Source of the DNA: Geoalkalibacter subterraneus
Lineage (GTDB): Bacteria > Desulfobacterota > Desulfuromonadia > Desulfuromonadales > Geoalkalibacteraceae
Direction of reading: 5' to 3'
DNA: 64,000 nucleotides
NCBI RefSeq assembly: GCF_000827125.1
Contig: NZ_CP010311.1
Span: 1,364,001 to 1,428,000 of the forward strand
This document shows, piece by piece, positions 1 to 10,512 of the stretch. The translations under genes and the position numbers were made by a program. Each line of letters begins with the position of its first letter. The stretch's first letter is position 1. A model generated the notes under the pieces. The model was not told where the DNA came from, searched no databases, and worked only from the letters and a program-made list of their open reading frames with translations.

Positions 1-1
1 G

Positions 2-1009
2 GCGCTCAATGCCCTGCTTGCGGGGAAAAGCCGGCGCAAGGTGCATATCGGTGATACCACCCTGGTGTTCTGGGCGCAGCGCGCCAGCCCGGCGGAGGAT
101 TTCCTCGCCGACCTGATTGAACCTTCTACAGAAAACAAAGATACAACTGAAAGCCTGGATGATCCGCAAACCGCCGGGAAGATCCACGGTTTGCTGCATG
201 CCATCCGCGAAGGGCGCCGCGCTGTCGACATCTTGCCGGACCTCGATGAATCCGTGCAGTTCTATATTCTCGGGCTGGCGCCCAATGCTGCGCGCCTATC
301 CGTGCGCTTTTGGGAGGCGAACAACCTGGGGGCCTTGCTGGAGCGCATCGGCAGGCACTTTCAGCAATTGAGACTGGTGCGGCAATTTGACAGCGAGCCC
401 GAGTTTGCGCCCCTGTGGCGGCTGCTGTGCCAGACCGCCGCCCAGGGGAAAAGCGAAAACGTCTCGCCGGTCCTGGCGGGGGGCATGACCAAAGCCATGC
501 TCACCGGCGGCCCTTATCCGCACAGTCTCCTGCCGGTCGTCTTGGATCGTATTCGTGCCGAGCATGGCGTTACCTATTTTCGCGCCGCTTTGCTCAAGGC
601 TTTTCTGATGCGCAATCATCACATGGAGGTGCCCGTGTCCCTTGATCTCGAAAAGAAAGATCTGCCCTACCTGCTGGGGCGCTTGTTTGCCGTCCTGGAA
701 AAATCCCAGGAAGAAGCCGTTCCCGGCGCTGGTGCCACCATCAAAGACCGTTATCTGGCCTCGGCTTCGGCCACGCCGGGCCTTGTTTTCCACGTGCTGC
801 TGAAAAGCGCGGCCAATCATGTCGCAAAGCTGCGCAAAGACCCCGAGAGAAGGGGCAGGGCGTTTCATTTCGACAGCCTGACCCAGGACATTCTCGCCGA
901 GATCGCCGACTTCCCCAAAACCCTGGCCGCCGTTGAGCAGGGGCAATTCATGATCGGCTACTATCATCAGCGCAAAGACTTTTTCACTAAGAAAAATCAG
1001 GAGGGATAA
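2..1009 (+). CDS. cas8c: Type I-C CRISPR Cascade large subunit Cas8c (Csd1), 3' part
   Basis: This is the C-terminal part of the I-C large subunit, which recognises the PAM and helps hold the DNA target in Cascade. The reading frame is open to the left edge of the window (ALNALLAGKSRR before the first GTG at 41), so the true start lies outside. The segment IGDTTLVFWAQR followed by SPAEDFLADL is typical of Csd1. The stop is three bases before cas7, so the two are translationally close. Cas3 and cas5 would be expected upstream but are not in view. The family call rests on recognisable motifs and on the neighbouring cas genes. Confidence 0.9.
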   Translation, partial: ALNALLAGKSRRKVHIGDTTLVFWAQRASPAEDFLADLIEPSTENKDTTESLDDPQTAGKIHGLLHAIREGRRAVDILPDLDESVQFYILGLAPNAARLSVRFWEANNLGALLERIGRHFQQLRLVRQFDSEPEFAPLWRLLCQTAAQGKSENVSPVLAGGMTKAMLTGGPYPHSLLPVVLDRIRAEHGVTYFRAALLKAFLMRNHHMEVPVSLDLEKKDLPYLLGRLFAVLEKSQEEAVPGAGATIKDRYLASASATPGLVFHVLLKSAANHVAKLRKDPERRGRAFHFDSLTQDILAEIADFPKTLAAVEQGQFMIGYYHQRKDFFTKKNQEG

Positions 1010-1012
1010 ACC

Positions 1013-1873
1013 ATGACCGCTATCGCCAATCGCTACGAATTCGTGCTGCTCTTCGATGTGCAAAACGGCAACCCCAACGGCGACCCCGACGCCGGCAACA
1101 TGCCGCGCATCGACCCGGAAACCGGCCATGGGCTGGTGACCGATGTCTGCCTGAAGCGCAAGATCCGCAACCATGTGGCTCTGGCCCGGGACGGCGCCGA
1201 AGGCTACAACATTTACGTGCAGGAAAAAGCAGTGCTCAATCAGACCAACCAATTGGCCTATAAAGCTTTCGACCTGAAGGCCGAAACCAAAAAACTGCCC
1301 AAGAAACTTGAGGACGCGCAGAAGGTGACCGGCTGGATGTGCGCCAATTTTTTCGATATCCGTAGCTTCGGCGCGGTGATGACCACCGAAGTCAACTGCG
1401 GTCAGGTGCGCGGCCCGGTGCAGTTGGCGTTTGCCAAGAGTGTTGAGCCCATCGTGCCTCAGGAAATCAGCATCACCCGCATGGCCGTCACCAACGAAAA
1501 AGACCTTGAAAAAGAGCGCACCATGGGCCGCAAGCACATCGTTCCTTACGGGCTCTATGTCGCGCAGGGTTTTGTGTCCGCGCCCCTGGCGCAAAAGACC
1601 GGCTTCAGCGAAGACGATCTGGAACTTCTCTGGGATGCGCTCATCAACATGTTTGAACACGATCGCTCGGCGGCGCGGGGCGTGATGAGCAGCCGCAAGC
1701 TTTTTGTATTCAAGCACCGAGACAAACTGGGCAACGCCCCCGCGCACAAGTTGTTCGACCTGATACGCGTCGAGCGCGCCGCAGGGTCGCAGGGGCCTGC
1801 CCGATCGTTCACGGATTTCGATGTAACCGTCGGTGCAGCGCCCACCGGGGTAGAAATACTCAAACCTCTTTAG
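1013..1873 (+). CDS. cas7: Type I-C Cascade backbone protein Cas7 (Csd2)
   Basis: This is the backbone subunit that polymerises along the crRNA. The 286-residue protein starts with the family signature LLFDVQNGNPNGDPDAG near residues 13-29 and continues with a KRKIRNHV helix, both characteristic of Csd2/Csh2-type Cas7. The ATG at 1013 follows GGAGGGATAAACC, with AGGAGG well placed as ribosome binding site. The gene lies directly after cas8c in the standard I-C order. It is followed by about 165 bases of non-coding DNA and a foreign-looking gene before cas4, which is not the usual I-C arrangement. Confidence 0.95.
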   Translation: MTAIANRYEFVLLFDVQNGNPNGDPDAGNMPRIDPETGHGLVTDVCLKRKIRNHVALARDGAEGYNIYVQEKAVLNQTNQLAYKAFDLKAETKKLPKKLEDAQKVTGWMCANFFDIRSFGAVMTTEVNCGQVRGPVQLAFAKSVEPIVPQEISITRMAVTNEKDLEKERTMGRKHIVPYGLYVAQGFVSAPLAQKTGFSEDDLELLWDALINMFEHDRSAARGVMSSRKLFVFKHRDKLGNAPAHKLFDLIRVERAAGSQGPARSFTDFDVTVGAAPTGVEILKPL

Positions 1874-2026
1874 GCAACACTAGGGCGGTTTTGCCTTTGT
1901 GCCCTGGTTGTGCCAAGCGATGAAGCATCATCGCTGTATTCATTGTTTATGGGAAGGGAGGGGACAGGCTGTCCCTCTCCCTGAGGGAATGCAATCCGTG
2001 ACAATTCGTCACGGGTAGCTTATGCC
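1874..2026. other. Spacer between cas7 and the inserted nuclease gene, with two hairpins
   Basis: No gene is seen here. There is an imperfect inverted repeat around 1951-1979 (GGGAGGGGACAG against CTGTCCCTCTCCC) and a clean one at about 1998-2015 (CCGTGAC, loop, GTCACGG). They may mark a junction where the downstream gene was inserted, or may act on transcription between cas7 and cas4. Neither is followed by a long T run. Confidence 0.4.
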
Positions 2027-2038
2027 TTGGGAATATTC

Positions 2039-2905
2039 ATGGACCAAAAACTGGAAAAACACTTCCGCGAGCGAGCGGTTGTGCTGGGCAATTCCGGCGA
2101 CTCGGCCGCCTTGCCGGAACTGATTGATTTGACGCGCTCACCCGCCGCCAACGTGCGGCGGTTGGCGGCGTCTGCCATCGGCAAACTGGCGGGACTGGCC
2201 GAAGCCAAAGTCGCCGTGGCGGCCTTGCAGCCGCTGTTGCAGGATGGTTCCCCGCAGGTGCGTCAATATGCGGCCAAAGCGCTCAGTGCCTATGGCGCCG
2301 AGGCGAAGTGCGCCTTGGCGGATTTACGTGACATGGCCATTAGTCCGGTGGAAAAAGAGTACAACAACAATGGCGCCAAACTGGCCATCGAAATCATTGA
2401 GGAAGCGAGTCGGATCGTAGAGAGACAAGCGGTACACTGCTGCCGGCGCTGCGGAGTCAAGCTTGAAGCGGACGAGTACACCCGTAGCCATAAGGCATTT
2501 CAGCGGCCGTTCTGCAACTATTGTTTCGACGAGGTTTTTCTCGAGCGGCGCAATTTCGAGACCAAGGTGCAATTACAGAAAAACATTCGCGCCAAGGACG
2601 GGACCTGGGTGCAGTCCGACGGAGAGCGGCTGATCTGTGAGGTATTGCATGCTGAACGCATTCGTTACCGCTACGACGAGCGATTCCGCATCCTTGACGG
2701 CTATGCCATCCGTCCCGATTTTTATCTGCCGGAGTTCGATGTGTATATCGAGTATTGGGGCATGGACACCGCCGATTACAAGATCGGCATGCTCAAAAAA
2801 CAGCAGCTTTACCAGCAGCAGGGCAAACGACTGGTTTCGCTTTACCCCGAGGACAAACCGCGCATGCGGGACGCCCTGCTGGATAAACTTGGCAAGTATC
2901 AGTGA
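2039..2905 (+). CDS. HEAT-repeat, zinc-cysteine and PD-(D/E)XK nuclease-like protein inside the cas operon
   Basis: I do not recognise this protein as a named Cas family. The first ~125 residues are alanine- and leucine-rich paired helices of HEAT/PBS-lyase type (RLAASAIGKL, VRQYAAKALSAYG). Residues ~134-162 carry a cysteine pair (CCRRC) and FCNYC, a likely zinc ribbon. The C-terminal ~100 residues look like a Vsr/PD-(D/E)XK fold: SDGE near 193-196, RPDFYLPEFDVYIEYWG near 225-241, then a lysine-rich helix (LKKQQLY). An alternative TTG at 2027 would add four residues. I chose ATG 2039, although neither has a strong ribosome binding site. It is 58 bases upstream of cas4 on the same strand. A role in target cleavage, adaptation or defence is inference from context only. 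Confidence 0.7.
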   Translation: MDQKLEKHFRERAVVLGNSGDSAALPELIDLTRSPAANVRRLAASAIGKLAGLAEAKVAVAALQPLLQDGSPQVRQYAAKALSAYGAEAKCALADLRDMAISPVEKEYNNNGAKLAIEIIEEASRIVERQAVHCCRRCGVKLEADEYTRSHKAFQRPFCNYCFDEVFLERRNFETKVQLQKNIRAKDGTWVQSDGERLICEVLHAERIRYRYDERFRILDGYAIRPDFYLPEFDVYIEYWGMDTADYKIGMLKKQQLYQQQGKRLVSLYPEDKPRMRDALLDKLGKYQ

Positions 2906-2963
2906 CTTGCTGCGCCTGCGCTGTGCGACGTCGATACAGGGTGGGCATTTCGGAGGGTTTTGC

Positions 2964-3638
2964 ATGTATGCCGAAGCCGATTACGTCATGCTGTCCGCGT
3001 TGCAGCACTACCAGTATTGCCCGCGCCAGTGCGCTCTGATTCATATTGAGCAGATCTGGGCCGAGAACCTCCACACCGCCGAAGGGCGCATTTTGCATGA
3101 GCGTGCCGATAGCCGGGAAAAAGGAGCGAAAGGTTGTGTACGCACTGTACGCACCCTGCCGATTCGCTCCGCGCGGCTGGGCTTGAGCGGGCAGGCCGAT
3201 GTTGTTGAATTCCATGAGGACGGCAAGGTTTTTCCGGTCGAATACAAACGTGGCAGGCCCAAAGCCAACCGCTGCGACGAGGTGCAACTCTGCGCCCAGG
3301 CGCTTTGTCTCGAAGAGATGCTGGGCGTGGCGATTATGGAGGGTGCTTTGTTCTATGGCCGGAACAAACGCCGCCACGCCGTCTTTTTTGACGGCCAACT
3401 CAGGCACTTGGCGGAAGAAACGGTTTCTCAGGTGCATGAACTGTTTCGCACGGGTGTGACGCCCAAAGCGGAATATGCGAAGAAATGCGATCAATGTTCA
3501 CTCATGTCCGCATGCCTGCCGAAGAGTTGTACGGACGCACGGTCGGTTCGGAAATATCTGGCGGGAATGCTCAGGGGGATCGATGAGAAAGATGCTCAAC
3601 ACCCTGTATGTGACGACTCAGGGCGCCTATCTGAATAA
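2964..3638 (+). CDS. cas4: CRISPR-associated exonuclease Cas4 (type I-C)
   Basis: Cas4 is a RecB-like nuclease with an iron-sulfur cluster that trims prespacers and checks the PAM during adaptation. The ATG at 2964 follows CGGAGGGTTTTGC. The 224-residue product has the first cluster cysteine region HYQYCPRQCALIH near residue 16, the nuclease motif GQADVVEF followed by VFPVEYKRGRPK, and the C-terminal cysteines CDQCSLMSACLP. A longer in-frame ORF runs upstream to 2637, but that part overlaps the previous gene in another frame and is not credible. Its 3' end overlaps cas1 by 56 bases, so the two are likely co-translated. Confidence 0.93.
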   Translation: MYAEADYVMLSALQHYQYCPRQCALIHIEQIWAENLHTAEGRILHERADSREKGAKGCVRTVRTLPIRSARLGLSGQADVVEFHEDGKVFPVEYKRGRPKANRCDEVQLCAQALCLEEMLGVAIMEGALFYGRNKRRHAVFFDGQLRHLAEETVSQVHELFRTGVTPKAEYAKKCDQCSLMSACLPKSCTDARSVRKYLAGMLRGIDEKDAQHPVCDDSGRLSE

Positions 3639-4614
3639 AGAGGGCGAAACTGTCGTTGTCAATATCGAACGCGAAACGCGGCTGCGCCTGCCCATTCACA
3701 CTCTCAGTTCCATCGTGTGTTTCGGGCAAGTGACATGCAGTCCCTTTTTGCTTGGCCATTGCGCTGAGAATGGGGTTGCGGTCAGCTTCATGACCGGCTA
3801 TGGGCGCTTCCTCGCCAGGGTGCAGGGCCCGGTGGCAGGCAACGTCCTGTTGCGCCGCCAACAGTATCGCCAGGCCGATGATCTGGCGGCGTCGGCGAGG
3901 TTGGCGCGTATGTTCGTACTCGGCAAAATTCTCAATTGTCGCACCGTCATGGCGCGGGCAATGCGCGATCATGGCGGCAAGGTTAATGCTGATGGCATCG
4001 ATAAAACTCTCCAGGTTTTTTCACGGGTATCTCGCGGATTGGTGAATGAGACTGCCCTGGACAACATTCGCGGCATCGAAGGACAGGCGGCCAATGACTA
4101 TTTCGGGCATTTCAACGATTTGATCGTGGCTCAGAAAGCGGACTTTGTTTTTGCCGGACGTAACCGCAGGCCGCCCCTGGATCGGGTCAACTGTCTGCTG
4201 TCTTTTCTCTACTCGCTTCTTTATCACGATGCGCGCTCGGCCCTTGAAACCGTCGGGCTCGATCCCGCTGTGGGCTTTCTGCACCGTGACCGCCCTGGGC
4301 GCTTGAGTCTGGCGCTCGATCTGATGGAGGAATTTCGCCCGGTTCTGGCGGATCGTCTGGCCTTGTCGCTTATCAATCTCGGGCAGGCCAGGAAGAAGGG
4401 CTTTCGGGTGTTGGAGTCCGGCGCAGTGGTCATGGATGACGAGACACGCAAGACGCTGCTGACTGAGTACCAGAAACGGAAGCAGGTCGAAATTGAGCAT
4501 CCCTTTCTCAAGGAAAAGCTACCCCTCGGCATGTTGATGTTCGCTCAGGCGCAACTGCTCAGTCGTTATCTGCGCGGGGATCTTGACGAATATCCGCCGT
4601 ATCTGTGGAGATAA
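3583..4614 (+). CDS. cas1: CRISPR integrase Cas1 (type I-C)
   Basis: Cas1 catalyses spacer integration together with Cas2. The product of 343 residues begins MRKMLNTLYVTTQGAYL, the usual I-C Cas1 N-terminus. It contains the acidic/histidine catalytic region seen as NIRGIEGQAANDYF, then GLDPAVGFLHRDRPGRLSLALDLMEEFRP. The start ATG 3583 follows CAGGGGGATCG and lies inside the cas4 reading frame. Upstream codons of the same frame (from 3475) belong to cas4 sequence and are ignored. It ends just before cas2. All key motifs look intact, so the adaptation module should be functional. Confidence 0.95.
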   Translation: MRKMLNTLYVTTQGAYLNKEGETVVVNIERETRLRLPIHTLSSIVCFGQVTCSPFLLGHCAENGVAVSFMTGYGRFLARVQGPVAGNVLLRRQQYRQADDLAASARLARMFVLGKILNCRTVMARAMRDHGGKVNADGIDKTLQVFSRVSRGLVNETALDNIRGIEGQAANDYFGHFNDLIVAQKADFVFAGRNRRPPLDRVNCLLSFLYSLLYHDARSALETVGLDPAVGFLHRDRPGRLSLALDLMEEFRPVLADRLALSLINLGQARKKGFRVLESGAVVMDDETRKTLLTEYQKRKQVEIEHPFLKEKLPLGMLMFAQAQLLSRYLRGDLDEYPPYLWR

Positions 4615-4616
4615 CA

Positions 4617-4907
4617 ATGATGGTGCTTGTAAGTTATGACGTAGCGACAACCGATTCAGCAGGCGCCAAGCGGTTGCGCAAGGTGGCCCGGATTTGTACC
4701 AATCACGGCCAGCGGGTTCAATATTCTGTGTTTGAGTGCATCGTCGATCCAGCGCAATGGGTCGTGTTACGCCAGCAGCTTATTCGGGCTATCGATGATG
4801 CGCAGGACAGCCTCAGATTTTATTTCCTGGGAGCGAATTGGCGGAAACGGGTCGAACATATTGGGGCAAAGGTCGCAATAGACCAAGAGGGCCCTCTAAT
4901 ACTTTAG
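4617..4907 (+). CDS. cas2: CRISPR-associated Cas2 (type I-C)
   Basis: Cas2 is the dimeric partner of Cas1 in spacer acquisition. The product is 96 residues if started at ATG 4617, which has GGAG seven bases upstream. The N-terminus MMVLVSYDVAT carries the beta-strand and aspartate of the ferredoxin fold. The region RVQYSVFECIVDPAQW is typical of the I-C subtype. A GTG at 4605 in the same frame is inside cas1 and less likely. It is the last cas gene before the leader and array. Confidence 0.95.
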   Translation: MMVLVSYDVATTDSAGAKRLRKVARICTNHGQRVQYSVFECIVDPAQWVVLRQQLIRAIDDAQDSLRFYFLGANWRKRVEHIGAKVAIDQEGPLIL

Positions 4908-5071
4908 CGAACCCCAAGCGGTTTCAGATTACCCAGGGGGTTCGCATAGCCTGATTTTTGGTAGCTTTTCGAACTTTTAGAATTCGATATGTCAAACTTT
5001 CAAGCTGAAATAAGTAGGTTCGCGGAATTTGGATTTAAAGAGATTCAAAAACAGTAAGTTGCAGCAGGACA
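4908..5071 (+). promoter_or_regulatory. CRISPR leader
   Basis: About 164 AT-leaning bases separate cas2 from the first repeat, with no gene. Position and composition fit the leader that holds the array promoter and the integration signal. The array is read away from cas2, since every repeat ends ATTGAAAC in the plus direction as in other I-C systems. Individual promoter boxes could not be assigned with confidence. Confidence 0.75.
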
Positions 5072-8383
<3,312 letters not shown>

Positions 8384-8392
8384 GGCTACATA

Positions 8393-8522
8393 TCGGGTCG
8401 GACCAACCCAACTATTTGAAAATAAATCGAAAATCTGTTGTGTGGCGCACTGTTTAGGGCCTTAGACGGTCCATTTTGACCATAAAATGAGATGTTTAAG
8501 GGCGGAGGGGGCTATGCTCAGT
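8393..8522. repeat. 130-bp dispersed repeat, copy A
   Basis: This block starts TCGGGTCGGACCAACCCAAC and is nearly identical to 14013-14142. By eye the first 95 bases match perfectly and about 6 of the last 35 differ. Copy A begins nine bases after the broken terminal CRISPR repeat. Copy B begins exactly where a nitroreductase gene is truncated. No open reading frame is evident in it. It is most likely the end of a mobile or rearranging element; I do not recognise the family. Confidence 0.85.
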
Positions 8523-8596
8523 TACCGTTTGGAGTAATCACAGAAGGCCCGGGCTCAATCGGGGCCTCATCAAGATACCCCTTAGGAGCAAACCCC

Positions 8597-8843
8597 ATGA
8601 AATGCTTAGTCTATAATCCTCAGAAAGGCCGCCTGGAAACGCTTGAGGTGGAAGTTCACACCTGAGAACACGACGCGGTTCAGCAGCCGCGGCAATGGTA
8701 GCGTCACCATGATCACCGACTGGGACGGTGGGCTGCTTATCAAGTCGGGCTTCGACCACACGATTTACCTGTACGATGTCTCCAGAGCGGATATCGGGCA
8801 CAGTCAGCAAAGGGCCAGAGAGCTTCAGCAGCAATATGCCTAG
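8597..8843 (+). pseudogene. Small hypothetical gene split by a +1 frameshift
   Basis: ATG 8597 has a good ribosome binding site (TAGGAG about nine bases upstream) and opens a frame MKCLVYNPQKGRLETLEVEV that ends at TGA 8663 after 22 codons. The +1 frame directly continues as PENTTRFSSRGNGSVTMITD and on to LIKSGFDHTIYLYDVSRADI, ending at 8843. Reading through with a single-base shift gives one ~82-residue small protein. I do not recognise it. The simplest reading is a recently disabled gene; programmed +1 frameshifting at ACC-TGA is possible but unsupported. Confidence 0.45.
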
Positions 8844-9037
8844 CAGAGCTGTGGGAGGCGGCTGCAAGAAAGCTCAGCAGCCTACTGCTGCAGCACTCAC
8901 GAAACGGGAATTTTAATTGTCGCTGACCGGGAAAAATAGTTGACGTTGATCAGGTGAGAGTTCGGCAAGCAGGTGAAGCAGGATGAGGCTATACAGTTAG
9001 CGGACTACAAAAGTGTTCTGCTGGTAAACGATCTATT

Positions 9038-9066
9038 TTGACTGTGTGTAACTTATAGGCTACAAT
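9038..9066 (+). promoter_or_regulatory. Sigma-70-like promoter hexamers ahead of higBA
   Basis: TTGACT at 9038-9043 and TACAAT at 9061-9066 are separated by 17 bases, a near-consensus pair. They would start transcription around 9073, just inside the assumed GTG start of the toxin at 9068. Either the toxin is translated from a different start or from a longer transcript, or this pair is not the one used. Confidence 0.4.
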
Positions 9067-9067
9067 T

Positions 9068-9409
9068 GTGTCAACTTATCCTTATGAAATTGACTATTAC
9101 GTTACCGAAGACGGAAGCATACCGTTTAAGGAATGGCTTGAGAGTTTACGCGATGTACAGGGGAGGGCACGAATACGTGTGGGGTTGGATCGGGTCCGAC
9201 TGGGGAATTTGGGCGATCACCGTTCCCTTGGTGGCGGCGTCCAGGAACTGCGGATCGCTTTTGGGCTTGGCTATCGCGTTTACTACGGTATCGAGGGGCG
9301 GCGCATTGTTCTGATTCTACTGGGTGGAGACAAGTCCTCTCAAAAAAGGGATATCGCTAAAGCCAAACAATTCTGGCGGGACCAGCAAAGGAGATCGGCG
9401 CATGATTAA
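9068..9409 (+). CDS. higB: HigB/RelE-type toxin of a type II toxin-antitoxin system
   Basis: The 113-residue product matches the HigB-like putative addiction-module killer family. Visible are PFKEWLESLRDVQGRARIRVGLDRVRLGNLGD, then QELRIAFGLGYRVYYG, and the C-terminal VLILLGGDKSSQKRDIAKAK. Family members are ribosome-dependent mRNA interferases. No ATG is available at the front, so GTG 9068 with a weak upstream AGG is chosen. It overlaps the antitoxin gene by eight bases, the usual toxin-first HigBA arrangement. It lies in the accessory region next to repeats and an IS element, as expected for a mobile addiction module. Confidence 0.85.
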   Translation: MSTYPYEIDYYVTEDGSIPFKEWLESLRDVQGRARIRVGLDRVRLGNLGDHRSLGGGVQELRIAFGLGYRVYYGIEGRRIVLILLGGDKSSQKRDIAKAKQFWRDQQRRSAHD

Positions 9410-9713
9410 AACTACAGCATACCAACGCGACCTGGTCGACGCGCTTAAAGATCCGGTTGAAGCCGCGGCTTATCTTAACGCTGCAATTGAAGATGGAGAT
9501 CGTGCCGTATTTTTGCTGGCGCTACGCAATGTGGCCGAAGCCAGCGGTGGTATGAGTGCTTTAGCGGAAAAAGCACAACTTAGTCGCGAAAGCCTCTATC
9601 GCACACTGTCAGCACGTGGAAACCCCGAAATCAAAAGTTTAAACGCAATTCTTCATGCCATGGGGTTGCGGCTCGCAGTTGAACCAGAAAATCGGGAAAC
9701 CTCGGCTGCCTGA
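9402..9713 (+). CDS. higA: HigA-type antitoxin with XRE-like helix-turn-helix
   Basis: The antitoxin binds HigB and normally represses its own operon. The 103-residue product starts MIKTTAYQRDLVDALKDPVEAAAYL and has a helix-turn-helix region GGMSALAEKAQLSRESLYRTLS followed by NPEIKSLNAILHAMGLRLAV, the standard layout of the family. ATG 9402 has AAGGAG nine bases upstream and sits inside the end of higB. Upstream codons in this frame belong to the toxin and are excluded. Confidence 0.88.
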   Translation: MIKTTAYQRDLVDALKDPVEAAAYLNAAIEDGDRAVFLLALRNVAEASGGMSALAEKAQLSRESLYRTLSARGNPEIKSLNAILHAMGLRLAVEPENRETSAA

Positions 9714-9804
9714 AATCTCGGTTTTGCTTTCGATTGGATCAGGAGGGAGGTCCGACCCTATTTTGCCACCGCTGAATGAAGTTTTTTTTGCAGGAGGAAG
9801 ACAG

Positions 9805-10041
9805 ATCAAATCGTTTCTTTTTTTTCTTCTCGCGGCCGCCACTGTTCTTTGCTTTTCCGGATGCAGCAAGGAGACGATCGGGGGAACTGCGGTTGGCGCC
9901 GGCGCTGCCGGCGCTGCGTACGAATACCAGAACAAACAAGCACTTGATGACCTGGAGGATGATTATGAGGGGGGTCAGATTGACAAAGAGGAATACTTGC
10001 GAAGAAAGGACGAAATTGAGGATAAATCGGCCATCTATTGA
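9805..10041 (+). CDS. Small lipoprotein with SHOCT-like C-terminus, apparent ATC start
   Basis: The frame reads KSFLFFLLAAATVLCFSGC then SKETIGGTAVGAGAAGAAYE: a basic N-terminus, a hydrophobic core and a lipobox (FSGC), so a lipoprotein of about 78 residues. The C-terminus LDDLEDDYEGGQIDKEEYLRRK resembles a SHOCT motif (short C-terminal oligomerisation helix). The expected start position is ATC (9805), with a strong AGGAGG seven bases upstream. No ATG, GTG or TTG lies between that site and the signal peptide. Either ATC is used as a rare start or an ATG has mutated. Function unknown. Confidence 0.55.
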   Translation: MKSFLFFLLAAATVLCFSGCSKETIGGTAVGAGAAGAAYEYQNKQALDDLEDDYEGGQIDKEEYLRRKDEIEDKSAIY

Positions 10042-10512
10042 TTGATTTTCCAACGCATTTCTTGTACCCCCTCGGGTCGAATCTTCCCATGTAGCTGACG
10101 CCAAATTTCATTTTTTGAAAAACTAAAGACGAGCCACTTGGATTGATATAAGCAACTCATCTTTATTCTTTCAGCGGAGATAACCAATAAGGATTGATAC
10201 GACCCGAAGGCGTCGTCTCAATCCATTGTTCAAGAAGCCCGAGTTTGGGCACGATCTTTCAATATAGGGGATTGGTTTTCAGGTGGGGGGGGGCGATGGC
10301 CCGGGTGGGGGAGAAATGAACCTGCCAATGGGGCCTTGCGAGCCCCTTGACGGCGCCAAGAGGGCAAATGCTAGTAAAAATACCCTCGGATTTCCTGCCA
10401 AGTTACCTCATTTTTAGCACGTTGGGCGCACCGGTGCCTTCCTGCTCAGAAAGAGGTTCTGGGCAGACCATTGAGGGCCCGACATGGGGTTTTGGAGAGG
10501 TGCAGGGTGTTT
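10042..10512. other. Non-coding stretch between the lipoprotein and the IS91-like transposase
   Basis: No convincing gene is seen. The region includes G-rich runs (10287-10315) and probably the replication-origin end of the IS91-like element, which lies downstream of the transposase stop on the minus strand. I could not fix the exact element end. Small plus-strand frames here overlap the transposase tail and are discounted. Confidence 0.5.

Noticed and set aside
296-1747. 483-residue open frame on the minus strand across cas8c and cas7
   Set aside because: It is antisense to two clear cas genes, has no homology I recognise and a His/Gly/Val-rich shadow composition.
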